Below the pieces are notes generated by a model, which searched no databases, was not told the DNA's origin, and worked only from the letters and a program-made list of their open reading frames with translations. From positions 1-11,736 of the forward strand of contig CALDMH010000021.1 in NCBI GenBank assembly GCA_937915565.1: 11,736 bases of DNA, read 5' to 3'. The translations under genes and the position numbers were made by a program. Shown here piece by piece: positions 1 to 7,975 of the stretch. The stretch's first letter is position 1; every line of letters starts with the position of its first letter. The DNA is from an uncultured Clostridia bacterium. GTDB lineage: Bacteria > Bacillota > Clostridia > Christensenellales > Borkfalkiaceae.

Positions 1-2444
1 TTTACTTCGAGCGTTTCTTAAACCCCGAACGTGTTTCCGCACCCGATTTCGACGTGGACTTCGAGGATAGCCGCCGTCAGGAAGTTATCGAATACGTCCG
101 CAAAAAATACGGGTTTGACAGAGTTTGTAAAATAGTCACTTTCGGAACGATGGCGGCAAAAAACGCCATTAAGGACGTTGCGAGAGTGCTTAAAGTGTCC
201 TATTCCGAGGCCGACAGAGTTACGAAGGCTATGCCGAACAAACTCGTTCGGAAAAACGCAAAGGGCGAAGAATTCGATTTGAAACGCCCCAACATTATCC
301 TTAAAGTATTCGGAAAATACCACCCGAAGGAGGGCGCGAAAGATTACGGAGTGGATTTCTCCGTTCCCGAACTCGTGTCGATGTACAACAACTCCCCCGA
401 AATAAGGCGGGTTGTGGACGTTGCGGCAAAGCTCGAAGACTCTCCCCGTCAGGCAAGCACGCACGCCTGCGGAGTTATTATCGGCGCGGATATTCTCGAT
501 AAGCATATGCCGCTCGGCAGGAACGGCGAAGATATAACCAGCCAATATACGGGCGTGGAACTCGAACACCTCGGTTTCCTTAAAATGGACTTCCTTGGCC
601 TTCGAAACCTTTCCGATATTAAAATGGCAATCGATTATATCAAACAAAACCACGGCGTGGAACTCGATTTCGATAAATCCTCCTACGACGACCCGAAAGT
701 TTTCGATTTGCTCTCCACGGGCAACACGAAAGCCATATTCCAGATAGAATCCGCGGGCTTCCAGAAGTTTATGAAAGAACTTCGCCCGTCCTGCATCGAA
801 GATATAGTCGCGGCGGTGTCGCTTTACCGCCCCGGGCCTATGGATTCGATACCCAAATTCGTTAAATGCAAACACAACCCCGAACTGGTTTCCTACGCGC
901 ACCCGCTTCTCGAACCAATCTTAAAGCAAACCTACGGCTGCATAGTTTATCAGGAACAGGTTATGAAAATCGTTCAGGCTCTTGCCGGTTACACGCTCGG
1001 TCAGGCAGATATGGTCCGCCGTATGATGGGCAAGAAAAAAGTGGACGATATGATAAAGGAAGAAGTCATCTTCATTCACGGCAAGGAAGAATCGGTCGAT
1101 AAACACGGCAAAGTTTCCACGGCTATCGACGGCTGCCTTAAACGCGGCGTACCCGAGGACGTTGCCCACGCCATCTGGAACGAGATGAAGGACTTCGCGA
1201 AATACGCGTTCAACAAATCGCACGCCGCGGCGTATTCGCTCGTAACTTACCAGACGGCTTACCTTAAATGTTATTACGAAGCGGAATTTTTAACCGCGGT
1301 TTTAAACAACCGTATCACCAATATCGACGAAATAAAGAACTATATCTCTTACGCGAAAGAAGAAGGGATAAAGGTTCTCCCGCCCGATATAAACGAAAGC
1401 GTGGGCTATTTCAGCGTTAAAAACAACAAAATTCGTTACGGACTTGCCGCCGTTAAAGGCATAGGCATCGCCGCGATAGATTCCATAACCGCCGAACGCG
1501 AAAAAAACGGCAAATACCTTTCTTTTGAAAACTTTATTTCGAGATGCGAAAGCAAGGTTTTGAACAAAAGGCTGGTTGAAAACCTTATTTACGCCGGAGC
1601 GTTTGACTGTTTCGGGAAGAAACGCGCTCAACTTATCGCCATTTACGACGAACTTATCGACCGCGTTATGATTATCGCAAAGCAACGCGAAAGCGCGCAA
1701 ATGAGTTTGTTCGGCGATTTTTTGGCCGAGGACGCAAACTTCACCGTAAACTACCCCGACGTTCCGGAATACGACAATAAAACGAAGCTTTCGCTTGAAA
1801 AAAACGTTACCGGCGTGTACGTTTCCGGCCACCCGCTCGACGGGTATAAAGCCAAGTTTGCGGACTGCTCTTTCACCACCGAAATGCTCGCAAACGTGGA
1901 AGAAGACGAGGACGGAAACAAGATATTCACGGACGTTAAAAACGATATGCCCGTTTTCATCGGCGGAATTATCACCGCTTCGGACAAAATCACCACGAAA
2001 TCCGGCTCGAATATGGCTTTCGTCACCATCGAAGATACTTACGGAGCGATAGAATGCGTGTTCTTCCCCAAAACCTTTGAAAAATTCAAGGATAAAATAG
2101 CGGTGGAACAAGTTGTTAAAATCCGCGGCAAACTTCAACTTAAAGACGACCGCGCGAGCATCATCGTCGATTCCGTTACGGACGTGAACGAAAAGGAAAC
2201 CGCGCCCGAAGAAAAAGTTAAAGCGACGAAGGATTACCTCGGAATTATCCTTCACGACGACACGAAATCCTTTAAAAACGAACTTATAGACATACTTTCC
2301 ACCTACCCCGGAGATATTATCGTATGTTTTAAGATAGACGGCAAAAACTATAAAATGTCGCAAACCGTCAGAAACTGCAAAGGGCTCGTCAACGAGCTTC
2401 TTTCAATCGTCGACGAAAAAGATATTAAATTCTTCTCTGCGTAA
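1..2444 (+). CDS. dnaE: DNA polymerase III subunit alpha (DnaE type), 5'-truncated by the window edge
   Basis: This is the replicative polymerase alpha subunit, which extends DNA at the fork together with the sliding clamp. The frame is open from base 3, so about 813 C-terminal residues are present; the family usually has about 1,100-1,200, so the PHP domain and first part of the palm lie upstream. The catalytic motif PDFDVDF is at 42-62 (first two active-site Asp codons at 45-47 and 51-53). The third conserved Asp is in KMDFLGL (588-590). The TFGTMAAK block, the YRPGPMDSIP block and the helix-hairpin-helix region (about 1527-1620) follow. A clamp-binding-like pentapeptide QMSLF is encoded at 1698-1712, and an OB-fold lies at about 1944-2180. 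The GTG at 54 lies inside the catalytic motif and is not the start. It ends in TAA, 75 bp before pfkA on the same strand. I see no terminator between them, so co-transcription is likely. Confidence 0.97.
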   Translation, partial: YFERFLNPERVSAPDFDVDFEDSRRQEVIEYVRKKYGFDRVCKIVTFGTMAAKNAIKDVARVLKVSYSEADRVTKAMPNKLVRKNAKGEEFDLKRPNIILKVFGKYHPKEGAKDYGVDFSVPELVSMYNNSPEIRRVVDVAAKLEDSPRQASTHACGVIIGADILDKHMPLGRNGEDITSQYTGVELEHLGFLKMDFLGLRNLSDIKMAIDYIKQNHGVELDFDKSSYDDPKVFDLLSTGNTKAIFQIESAGFQKFMKELRPSCIEDIVAAVSLYRPGPMDSIPKFVKCKHNPELVSYAHPLLEPILKQTYGCIVYQEQVMKIVQALAGYTLGQADMVRRMMGKKKVDDMIKEEVIFIHGKEESVDKHGKVSTAIDGCLKRGVPEDVAHAIWNEMKDFAKYAFNKSHAAAYSLVTYQTAYLKCYYEAEFLTAVLNNRITNIDEIKNYISYAKEEGIKVLPPDINESVGYFSVKNNKIRYGLAAVKGIGIAAIDSITAEREKNGKYLSFENFISRCESKVLNKRLVENLIYAGAFDCFGKKRAQLIAIYDELIDRVMIIAKQRESAQMSLFGDFLAEDANFTVNYPDVPEYDNKTKLSLEKNVTGVYVSGHPLDGYKAKFADCSFTTEMLANVEEDEDGNKIFTDVKNDMPVFIGGIITASDKITTKSGSNMAFVTIEDTYGAIECVFFPKTFEKFKDKIAVEQVVKIRGKLQLKDDRASIIVDSVTDVNEKETAPEEKVKATKDYLGIILHDDTKSFKNELIDILSTYPGDIIVCFKIDGKNYKMSQTVRNCKGLVNELLSIVDEKDIKFFSA

Positions 2445-2519
2445 GGCTTCCGTTCGTCAACGCAAAAATTACGATTAAAAAGAAAATTTTTTTACACCAT
2501 ATTTACAGGAGGTAAACAT

Positions 2520-3479
2520 ATGAAAAAAATAGCAATTTTAACAAGCGGCGGCGACGCCCCCGGTATGAACGCCTGCATAAGAGCGTGCGTAAGAAGCGCG
2601 ATTAACAGCGGACTCGAAGTGTACGGCGTGGAAAGAGGTTATTACGGACTCGTCAATAACTGCATCACGCAAATGAACACTCACTCGGTGTGCGATATAG
2701 TTCAAAGAGGCGGCACGATTTTAAAAACCGCGAGATGCCTCGAATTCAAACTTCCCGAAACGAGAAAAAAAGCTGCGGATAATCTTAAAGCTCTCGGCAT
2801 CGAAGGGCTCGTCGTCATCGGCGGCGACGGTTCGTTCACCGGCGCAAGATGCTTATCGGACGAAAACGGAATCAACGTGGTCGGTATCCCGGGGACTATC
2901 GATAACGACCTTGCGTACACCGATTATACCCTCGGCTTCGACACTGCCGTGAACACCGTTTTGTGGGCTATAAACAATCTTCGCGACACTATGACTTCTC
3001 ACGACCGCGTTTCGCTCGTTAAAGTTATGGGCAGACGTTGCGGCGACATCGCGCTTTATGCGGGAATTTGCGGCGGCGCGGAATATATCCTCGTTCCCGA
3101 AGTGCCTTACGACATTCGCGCTATCGCGGAAGATATTAAAAAGAGCAAAGAAAGAGGCAAAACCTCGAATATTATCGTTCTTGCGGAAGGCGCGGGCAAC
3201 GAACAGGAAATCAAAACCGTCGTTTCGGTTATGAGCGGAGCGGACGTTAAAGTAACCACTCTCGGCCACATTCAAAGAGGCGGCACGCCCACTATGGCGG
3301 ACAGAATGCTCGCCGCAAGATTCGGCACGAGAGCCACCGAACTTCTCATCGAAGGAAAAACGAACAGGGTTATCGGCATAAAGAAAAACGAAATCGTGGA
3401 CCTCGACATAACCGAAGCTCTTTCGCAAACCAAAACGATGAATATGCAGCTTTACGAAATGGCTTCGAAGCTTTGCTGA
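2520..3479 (+). CDS. pfkA: ATP-dependent 6-phosphofructokinase
   Basis: It phosphorylates fructose 6-phosphate to fructose 1,6-bisphosphate, the committed step of glycolysis, in the cytoplasm. The 319 residues match the usual bacterial PfkA length. Visible motifs are SGGDAPGMN (residues 9-17, nucleotide loop), GGDGS (101-105) with Gly104, which marks ATP use, PGTIDND (124-130) with the catalytic base Asp128 (E. coli Asp127), MGRRCGD (170-176) and IQRGG near the fructose 6-phosphate site. Effector-site arginines Arg21 and Arg25 are present, but the position of E. coli Arg54 is Thr54 (see findings). The start is set by a textbook AGGAGGT at 2507-2513, 6 nt before the ATG. It follows dnaE, an arrangement seen in many Bacillota, and lies 27 bp before a second phosphofructokinase gene. 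Confidence 0.97.
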   Translation: MKKIAILTSGGDAPGMNACIRACVRSAINSGLEVYGVERGYYGLVNNCITQMNTHSVCDIVQRGGTILKTARCLEFKLPETRKKAADNLKALGIEGLVVIGGDGSFTGARCLSDENGINVVGIPGTIDNDLAYTDYTLGFDTAVNTVLWAINNLRDTMTSHDRVSLVKVMGRRCGDIALYAGICGGAEYILVPEVPYDIRAIAEDIKKSKERGKTSNIIVLAEGAGNEQEIKTVVSVMSGADVKVTTLGHIQRGGTPTMADRMLAARFGTRATELLIEGKTNRVIGIKKNEIVDLDITEALSQTKTMNMQLYEMASKLC

Positions 3480-3506
3480 TTTTCGGGCTTAAATTTTTAC
3501 GAAAAT

Positions 3507-4739
3507 ATGAAGAATTTAAAAGGAAAATGCGTGTTTGCGCAATCCGGCGGCCCTACGACGGTTATCAACGCCAGCATCGCCGGCGGACTTATCGAAGCTT
3601 TGGATAACGAAAACGTTACCGGAGTTTTATGCGCGCATCACGGAATAAAAGGCGTTTTAGACGAAGATTTTTTCGATATTTCGTTTGAAGACAAGGCCGA
3701 ACTCGAAGCGTTGAAATACACGCCCGCTTCGGCTTTCGGCTCGGTGAGATACAAGCTTAAAAATCCTGACGAAAACGATTCCGACTATCGCCGTATTCTC
3801 GAAATTTTCAAGAAATACGACGTGCGTTATTTCTTTTATAACGGCGGAAACGACAGTATGGATACCTGCGACAAAATCTCGAAATATATGCAAAAATCGG
3901 GCTACGACGTGAACGTTATCGGCATACCGAAAACAATCGACAACGACCTTTGCGGAACGGACCACTGCCCCGGGTACGGAAGCGCGGCGAAATATATCGC
4001 CAACTCGGTTATGGAAATAAACCGCGACGCTTCGATATACCCCTCACCGCTCGTTATCGTCGTTGAGATTATGGGCAGAAACGCCGGCTGGCTCACCGCG
4101 GCAAGCAAACTCGCTTCGATTAACGGTTTCGGCGCGGATTTGATTTACCTCCCCGAAACGGTTTTTTCTTACGAGAAATTTCTCTCCGACGTTAAAGCCG
4201 TGGTTGACGCTAAAAAATACTGCGTCGTTGCGGTTTCGGAAGGAATCCGTTTTGCAAACGGCAAATACGTCGGCGAAGACCAAAGCTCTACCGACGTTTT
4301 CGGCCATTCGCAACTCGGCGGCGTGGGAAACGCGTTGAAAGCGCAAGTTAAAACCCTCGGCATAAAATGCAAAGCCGTGGAGCTGAATATTTTGCAACGC
4401 TGCGCTGCGCACTGCGCTTCCGCAACCGACATAGAAGAATCGTTCAACGCCGGAAGATACGCTGTTATAAAAGCCACGGAAGGCGAAACGGATAAAATGA
4501 TAGGCTTTAAAAGGAAGGGCGGCGCGAAATACGAGATTGAATACGTTGCCGAACCGCTTTCCTCTGCGGCAAACGCGGAGAAAAAAATTCCCGCAGAATG
4601 GATTACCGAAAGCGGGACGGACCTTACCGACGACTTCGTTTCGTACGCTTTGCCTCTTATTTCGGGCGAACCGGAGCGCAGGCTTAAAAACGGACTTCCC
4701 GAATACGCAAAGCTTAAATACGTAAAGATTAAAGCGTAA
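3507..4739 (+). CDS. pfp: PPi-type 6-phosphofructokinase (diphosphate--fructose-6-phosphate 1-phosphotransferase)
   Basis: This is a phosphofructokinase family member of 410 residues, clearly longer than and distinct from the PfkA upstream. PPi-type enzymes interconvert fructose 6-phosphate plus pyrophosphate with fructose 1,6-bisphosphate plus phosphate, reversibly, in the cytoplasm. The N-terminal loop reads QSGGPTTVIN (12-21). The discriminating loop is GGNDS (113-117), with Asp116 where ATP enzymes have Gly104. The catalytic stretch is PKTIDND (141-147), with Lys142 where ATP enzymes have Gly. Asp-plus-Lys is the recognised PPi-type signature; donor choice in this protein is inferred from it. 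MGRNAGW (189-195) follows. The gene probably shares a transcript with dnaE and pfkA. There is no clear Shine-Dalgarno sequence before the ATG, so translational coupling to pfkA is possible. A strong terminator follows. An ATP-using member of the longer subfamily is the main alternative. Confidence 0.88.
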   Translation: MKNLKGKCVFAQSGGPTTVINASIAGGLIEALDNENVTGVLCAHHGIKGVLDEDFFDISFEDKAELEALKYTPASAFGSVRYKLKNPDENDSDYRRILEIFKKYDVRYFFYNGGNDSMDTCDKISKYMQKSGYDVNVIGIPKTIDNDLCGTDHCPGYGSAAKYIANSVMEINRDASIYPSPLVIVVEIMGRNAGWLTAASKLASINGFGADLIYLPETVFSYEKFLSDVKAVVDAKKYCVVAVSEGIRFANGKYVGEDQSSTDVFGHSQLGGVGNALKAQVKTLGIKCKAVELNILQRCAAHCASATDIEESFNAGRYAVIKATEGETDKMIGFKRKGGAKYEIEYVAEPLSSAANAEKKIPAEWITESGTDLTDDFVSYALPLISGEPERRLKNGLPEYAKLKYVKIKA

Positions 4740-4812
4740 AAGTCGGCCTATAAGTCGATTAACGCCGCTTAATGAATTTTATTTCTTTTAAAAAACGTAC
4801 CTTTCACAGGTT

Positions 4813-4846
4813 AAAACGCAGTTTTTAGTAAACTGCGTTTTTTCTG
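4813..4846 (+). terminator. Rho-independent terminator after the second phosphofructokinase gene
   Basis: A perfect 12-bp stem, AAAACGCAGTTT (4813-4824) with its complement (4830-4841), has a 5-nt loop and runs into a T-rich tract. It lies about 75 bp after the stop codon and closes the dnaE-pfkA-pfp unit. The opposite arm begins with A residues, so it may also work weakly on the other strand. Confidence 0.9.
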
Positions 4847-4854
4847 TTTTTTAG

Positions 4855-4883
4855 TTGATATTTTTAAGTTTTTATGATACAAT
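4855..4883 (+). promoter_or_regulatory. Sigma-A-like promoter for the zinc-ribbon/CFI-box gene
   Basis: TTGATA (4855-4860) and TACAAT (4878-4883) are separated by 17 bp, each one mismatch from consensus. It follows the terminator directly and precedes an A+T-rich leader. The expected start of transcription is near 4890, giving an unusually long leader of about 240 nt before the ATG at 5128. Confidence 0.7.
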
Positions 4884-5127
4884 GAAATTGCCAAACAAAT
4901 TTCATAAGTATATGCGGGGATATTTTCTTTTTGCAAAAAAGGGAATTATTCCTTATTTTGCCGCACACAATAACTATATGCGTTTTGCAAAATCGCAAAT
5001 CCCATCGAGTTATTGTGTAAGGGTATCCTTTCGTATACTTGGAATTTGTTTGGCGACAATCGGGGTTTGCGCTTTTGGTGCGGTGACTTCGGTTGCCGCA
5101 TTTTTTATTTTTTAAAGGAGAAACGTT
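4884..5127 (+). other. Long A+T-rich leader with several inverted repeats, no confident gene
   Basis: Together with 4740-4883, which holds the terminator and promoter, this makes a 388-bp stretch without a confident gene. The leader carries perfect palindromes TTTTTGCAAAAA (4928-4939) and TTTTGCAAAA (4983-4992), the hyphenated palindrome GGAATTATTCC (4942-4952) and an 11-bp inverted repeat (separate entry). A frame is open up to 5115 and ends with a hydrophobic stretch, but its possible starts have no good ribosome binding site. AAAGGAG at 5114-5120 serves the gene at 5128. I recognise no known riboswitch or T-box in it. Confidence 0.5.
4965..5018. repeat. 11-bp perfect inverted repeat in the leader
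   Basis: ACACAATAACT (4965-4975) and its exact complement AGTTATTGTGT (5008-5018) flank 32 nt. The intervening sequence can itself form a small hairpin around TTTTGCAAAA. In RNA this would give a stacked stem-loop; in DNA it could be a binding site for a dimeric regulator. The pairing is seen directly; the role is unknown. Confidence 0.6.
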
Positions 5128-6072
5128 ATGGGATTGGTAGCAGGAAAATGCCCCGATTGCGGAGCGGACTTGAAAATCGACGATTCTGCAAAAGGCGAAT
5201 TGACCTGTCCGCATTGCGGAGGAAAATATCTTGTCGAAAAAGCAAAAATCATCATAAACGGCGGAATAATCAACGATAATTTTAACAAAGCTCGCGGCGA
5301 TATTAACCAAAACGCAGAATCCCCCGATATTATAAAACTTTTTGAAAATGCAAGAATGGCGTTAAAAAACGACGACTGGAAAAAAGTCGAAAAAAGTTAC
5401 GGTACGATAGAACGATACGAATCAAGCAATATCGAGGCGGTTTTTTTCAGCGCATACGGAAGGGTTATGTCGTCCTTATTTTCAAAAGACTTTTTTGCAA
5501 GACAACAAAAGATTAAAGTTTTATTGAACTCGATAGCCGAAATCGGCGATTACTATGAAACGACAACCGAAAACAAGGAAGAGGTTTTAAGAAAAATCGG
5601 TTATTATATCGATAAATTTGACGCGACCGAATTTGTTTACGACAATTCAGACGGAATCCACGCCGTGGGCGGTTCTTCGTGGTGTAAAAAAATAATGCGC
5701 CCCGTTCGTCAGGCATATATTTCGGAACTTAAACGAATTGCGAAAAAGCACGACGAACAATATCTCATAGATATAATTTCGGACAACGCAAGAAAAATAA
5801 AAGGCGGGTGTTATATCGCGACTTGCGTGTACGGCTCGTACGACTGCCCCGAGGTGTGGACTCTTCGCCGCTTCCGCGACGATACGTTAGGCTCGACTTG
5901 GTACGGCAGAACTTTTATACGCGTATATTACGCAATCAGCCCTACGCTCGTCAAATGGTTCGGAAAAACGAAATGGTTCAAAAAAATATGGAAAGGCAAA
6001 CTCGATAAAATGGTTGTAAAACTTCAAGCCGAAGGCGTTGAAAACACGCCTTACGACGATAAACCTTGGTAA
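5128..6072 (+). CDS. Uncharacterised protein with N-terminal zinc ribbon and C-terminal CFI-box-like block
   Basis: A 314-residue protein with no function I can name. The N-terminus is a zinc ribbon with two CxxC knuckles (Cys8/Cys11 and Cys27/Cys30). A short polar Asn/Gly-rich linker follows (about 40-65), then a mostly helical middle (about 66-225) that begins like a tetratricopeptide-type repeat around 67-110. Near the C-terminus, residues 228-279 start CYIATCVYGSYD, continue with a PEVWTLRRFRDD stretch and then YYAISPTLVKWFG. This resembles the CFI-box C-terminal domain, normally CFIATA-YGS, found in many bacterial proteins of unknown role. There is no signal peptide and no clear membrane span, so it is probably cytoplasmic. 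The start is fixed by AAAGGAG at 5114-5120, 7 nt before the ATG. It has its own promoter and long leader. It looks more A+T-rich than the flanking housekeeping genes, which would fit an accessory gene. Confidence 0.85.
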   Translation: MGLVAGKCPDCGADLKIDDSAKGELTCPHCGGKYLVEKAKIIINGGIINDNFNKARGDINQNAESPDIIKLFENARMALKNDDWKKVEKSYGTIERYESSNIEAVFFSAYGRVMSSLFSKDFFARQQKIKVLLNSIAEIGDYYETTTENKEEVLRKIGYYIDKFDATEFVYDNSDGIHAVGGSSWCKKIMRPVRQAYISELKRIAKKHDEQYLIDIISDNARKIKGGCYIATCVYGSYDCPEVWTLRRFRDDTLGSTWYGRTFIRVYYAISPTLVKWFGKTKWFKKIWKGKLDKMVVKLQAEGVENTPYDDKPW

Positions 6073-6088
6073 AAACGCGTTTATTTAA

Positions 6089-6130
6089 AAGCGGCGGATA
6101 TTGCGATGTTTTTCGCAATATCCGCCGCTT
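6089..6130. terminator. Shared hairpin terminator between convergent genes
   Basis: An 18-bp perfect stem (6089-6106 with 6113-6130) has a 6-nt loop TGTTTT. It sits 16 bp after the zinc-ribbon gene and 16 bp beyond the aspS stop. On the minus strand it is followed by a TTTTAAATAAA tract, which fits termination of aspS. On the plus strand the tail is only moderately T-rich. Bidirectional use is inferred from position. Confidence 0.8.
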
Positions 6131-6146
6131 CTTATTATTAAAAATA

Positions 6147-7949
6147 TCAATCTTTTTTAACTTCGATATAAAGTTCGTCAAGCTGTTTCTGCTCTACCGG
6201 CGCGGGCGCGCTGCTCATAAGGCACGACGCCGTTTGCACCTTCGGGAAAGCTATTACGTCCCTTATCGAATCGTCCTTGGATAAAAGCATCGTGAGCCTG
6301 TCGAGCCCGAAAGCAAGTCCTCCGTGCGGGGGCGCGCCGTAATTGAACGCGTCCACGAAGAAACCGAACTTCTTTTCGATGTCCTCTTCCGAAAATCCGA
6401 GAATATTGAACATTTTCTTTTGAATATCTCTCGAATGAATACGGATTGAACCGCCGCCCGATTCCTGACCGTTGATAACGAGGTCGTAAGCCTTGGCTCT
6501 CGCCTTGGACGGGTCGGTCTCGCAAAGTTCGAGGTCCTCGTTCATAGGAGCGGTGAACGGATGGTGAACCGCCATATAACGATTCTCCTCTTCCGACCAT
6601 TCAAACATCGGGAATTCCGTTACCCACAAAATGTCGTAAACGTCCTTATCGATAAGCCCGTGCTTATCGGCAATCATAAGACGAATTCCGCCGAGCGTGT
6701 TGAATACGACGTAATCCTTATCCGCCGCAAAGAACAAAACGTCGCCCTCTTCAAAGCCCATTCTTGCCTTGATATTCTCTATATCTTCCGCCGTGAGGAA
6801 TTTCGCGAACGACGATTTGATTTCGCCGCCCTTCGCCCAAGTCATCCAGCAAAGACCTTTCGCGCCGAGCGTTTTCGCATATTCGACCGTTGCGTCGAGT
6901 TCCTTTCTCGAAAACTTGTACGCAAGACCTTTTGCGTTGATTGCTCTCACGCTGCCTCTTATAGGCCCTATTTCGATTTTAAGAGCGTCCGCAAACACCT
7001 TGAATTCCGAATTTTTAAACAAATCCGAACAATTCACGATTTTCAAACCGAATCTCGTGTCGGGCTTATCCGAGCCGTAATTTTCCATAGCTTCACGGTA
7101 AGTCATCGTTCTGAAATGCCCTTCGCCGAGGTCGAGCCCGATTGCGCTTTTGAAAACGTTCTTGATAAGCCCCTCGATGGGATACATTACGTCCTCAACC
7201 TCTTCAACGAAACTCATCTCGACGTCAATCTGGGTGAATTCCGGCTGACGGTTGGCTCTCAAATCCTCGTCGCGGAAGCATTTGGTTATCTGGTAATATC
7301 TATCGAAGCCGGCAATCATCAAAAGCTGTTTATAAAGCTGCGGCGACTGCGGCAACGCGTAAAAACATCCCTCGTGAACTCTCGACGGAACGAGATAATC
7401 CCTTGCGCCCTCCGGCGTAGACCTGCCGAGCATAGGCGTTTCAACCTCGACGAAATCGTGTTCGTCGAAGAATTTTCTCGCCGCTTTGGTTATTTCGTTT
7501 CTCAAAAACAAATTTTTCTGCAAAGACGGCCTTCTCAAATCGAGGTATCTGTATTTCAAACGAAGCGTTTCGTTTACGTTCGATTCGTCGAGTATTTCAA
7601 AAGGCGTGGTGTCGGCTTCGGAAAGAATTTTAAGTTCGTCGGCAAGAATTTCGATTTCGCCCGTAGCGATTTTGTTCGTTTTGCTCTCTCTTTCCCGAAC
7701 TTTACCTTTAACCGCAAGCACGTATTCCGAACGGATATTCTGCGCTTTTTCAAAAACCTTTTCGTCCGTGGTATCGTCGAAAACGACCTGAACGAGCCCC
7801 GTTCTGTCGCGAAGGTCAACGAAAACGAGCGAGCCGAGGTTTCTTCTTCTCTGCGTCCAGCCCATCACCGTAACTTCTTTGCCGACGTCCGAAATTCTTA
7901 AAGTTCCGCACATCGAGCTACGCCTTAAATCACCCATAAATTCTGCCAT
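6147..7949 (-). CDS. aspS: Aspartate--tRNA ligase, bacterial type
   Basis: It charges tRNA-Asp with aspartate in the cytoplasm. The 600 residues fit the bacterial family (about 590). Order of parts: N-terminal anticodon-binding OB-fold (about 15-115); class II catalytic core with motif 1 near 163-175, the conserved QSPQLYKQ (201-208) and motif 2 from FRDEDLRANRQPEF (225-238) to IDVEMSF; the bacterial GAD insertion domain (roughly 300-430); and motif 3, GGLAFGLDRL (543-552), with its ATP-binding Arg551. In the OB-fold, RRRNLGS carries Leu38 at the position of E. coli Leu30. Non-discriminating enzymes usually have His there, so a tRNA-Asp-specific enzyme is inferred. The start at 7949 has GGAG (minus strand, 7962-7959) 9 nt upstream. 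The frame stays open to 8033, but that part covers the leader hairpin and lacks an alternative site as good. It has its own promoter downstream of alr. Confidence 0.97.
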   Translation of the reverse strand: MAEFMGDLRRSSMCGTLRISDVGKEVTVMGWTQRRRNLGSLVFVDLRDRTGLVQVVFDDTTDEKVFEKAQNIRSEYVLAVKGKVRERESKTNKIATGEIEILADELKILSEADTTPFEILDESNVNETLRLKYRYLDLRRPSLQKNLFLRNEITKAARKFFDEHDFVEVETPMLGRSTPEGARDYLVPSRVHEGCFYALPQSPQLYKQLLMIAGFDRYYQITKCFRDEDLRANRQPEFTQIDVEMSFVEEVEDVMYPIEGLIKNVFKSAIGLDLGEGHFRTMTYREAMENYGSDKPDTRFGLKIVNCSDLFKNSEFKVFADALKIEIGPIRGSVRAINAKGLAYKFSRKELDATVEYAKTLGAKGLCWMTWAKGGEIKSSFAKFLTAEDIENIKARMGFEEGDVLFFAADKDYVVFNTLGGIRLMIADKHGLIDKDVYDILWVTEFPMFEWSEEENRYMAVHHPFTAPMNEDLELCETDPSKARAKAYDLVINGQESGGGSIRIHSRDIQKKMFNILGFSEEDIEKKFGFFVDAFNYGAPPHGGLAFGLDRLTMLLSKDDSIRDVIAFPKVQTASCLMSSAPAPVEQKQLDELYIEVKKD

Positions 7950-7975
7950 AAAAGTATTCTCCGTAAAAAGGATTT

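Noticed and set aside
1302..2363. 353-codon open frame antisense to dnaE (also 18-902)
   Set aside because: Shadows of the dnaE frame with no domain signature and no ribosome binding site. DnaE motifs run through both regions on the plus strand.
4864..5310. 148-codon minus-strand frame over the zinc-ribbon gene start
   Set aside because: It overlaps the promoter, the leader and the start of a well-supported plus-strand gene. It has no ribosome site and no motif.
6561..7901. 446-codon open frame antisense to aspS
   Set aside because: It lies wholly opposite aspS, whose motifs are intact. The translation is Phe/Arg/Val-rich with no recognisable motif, as expected from codon bias on the coding strand.
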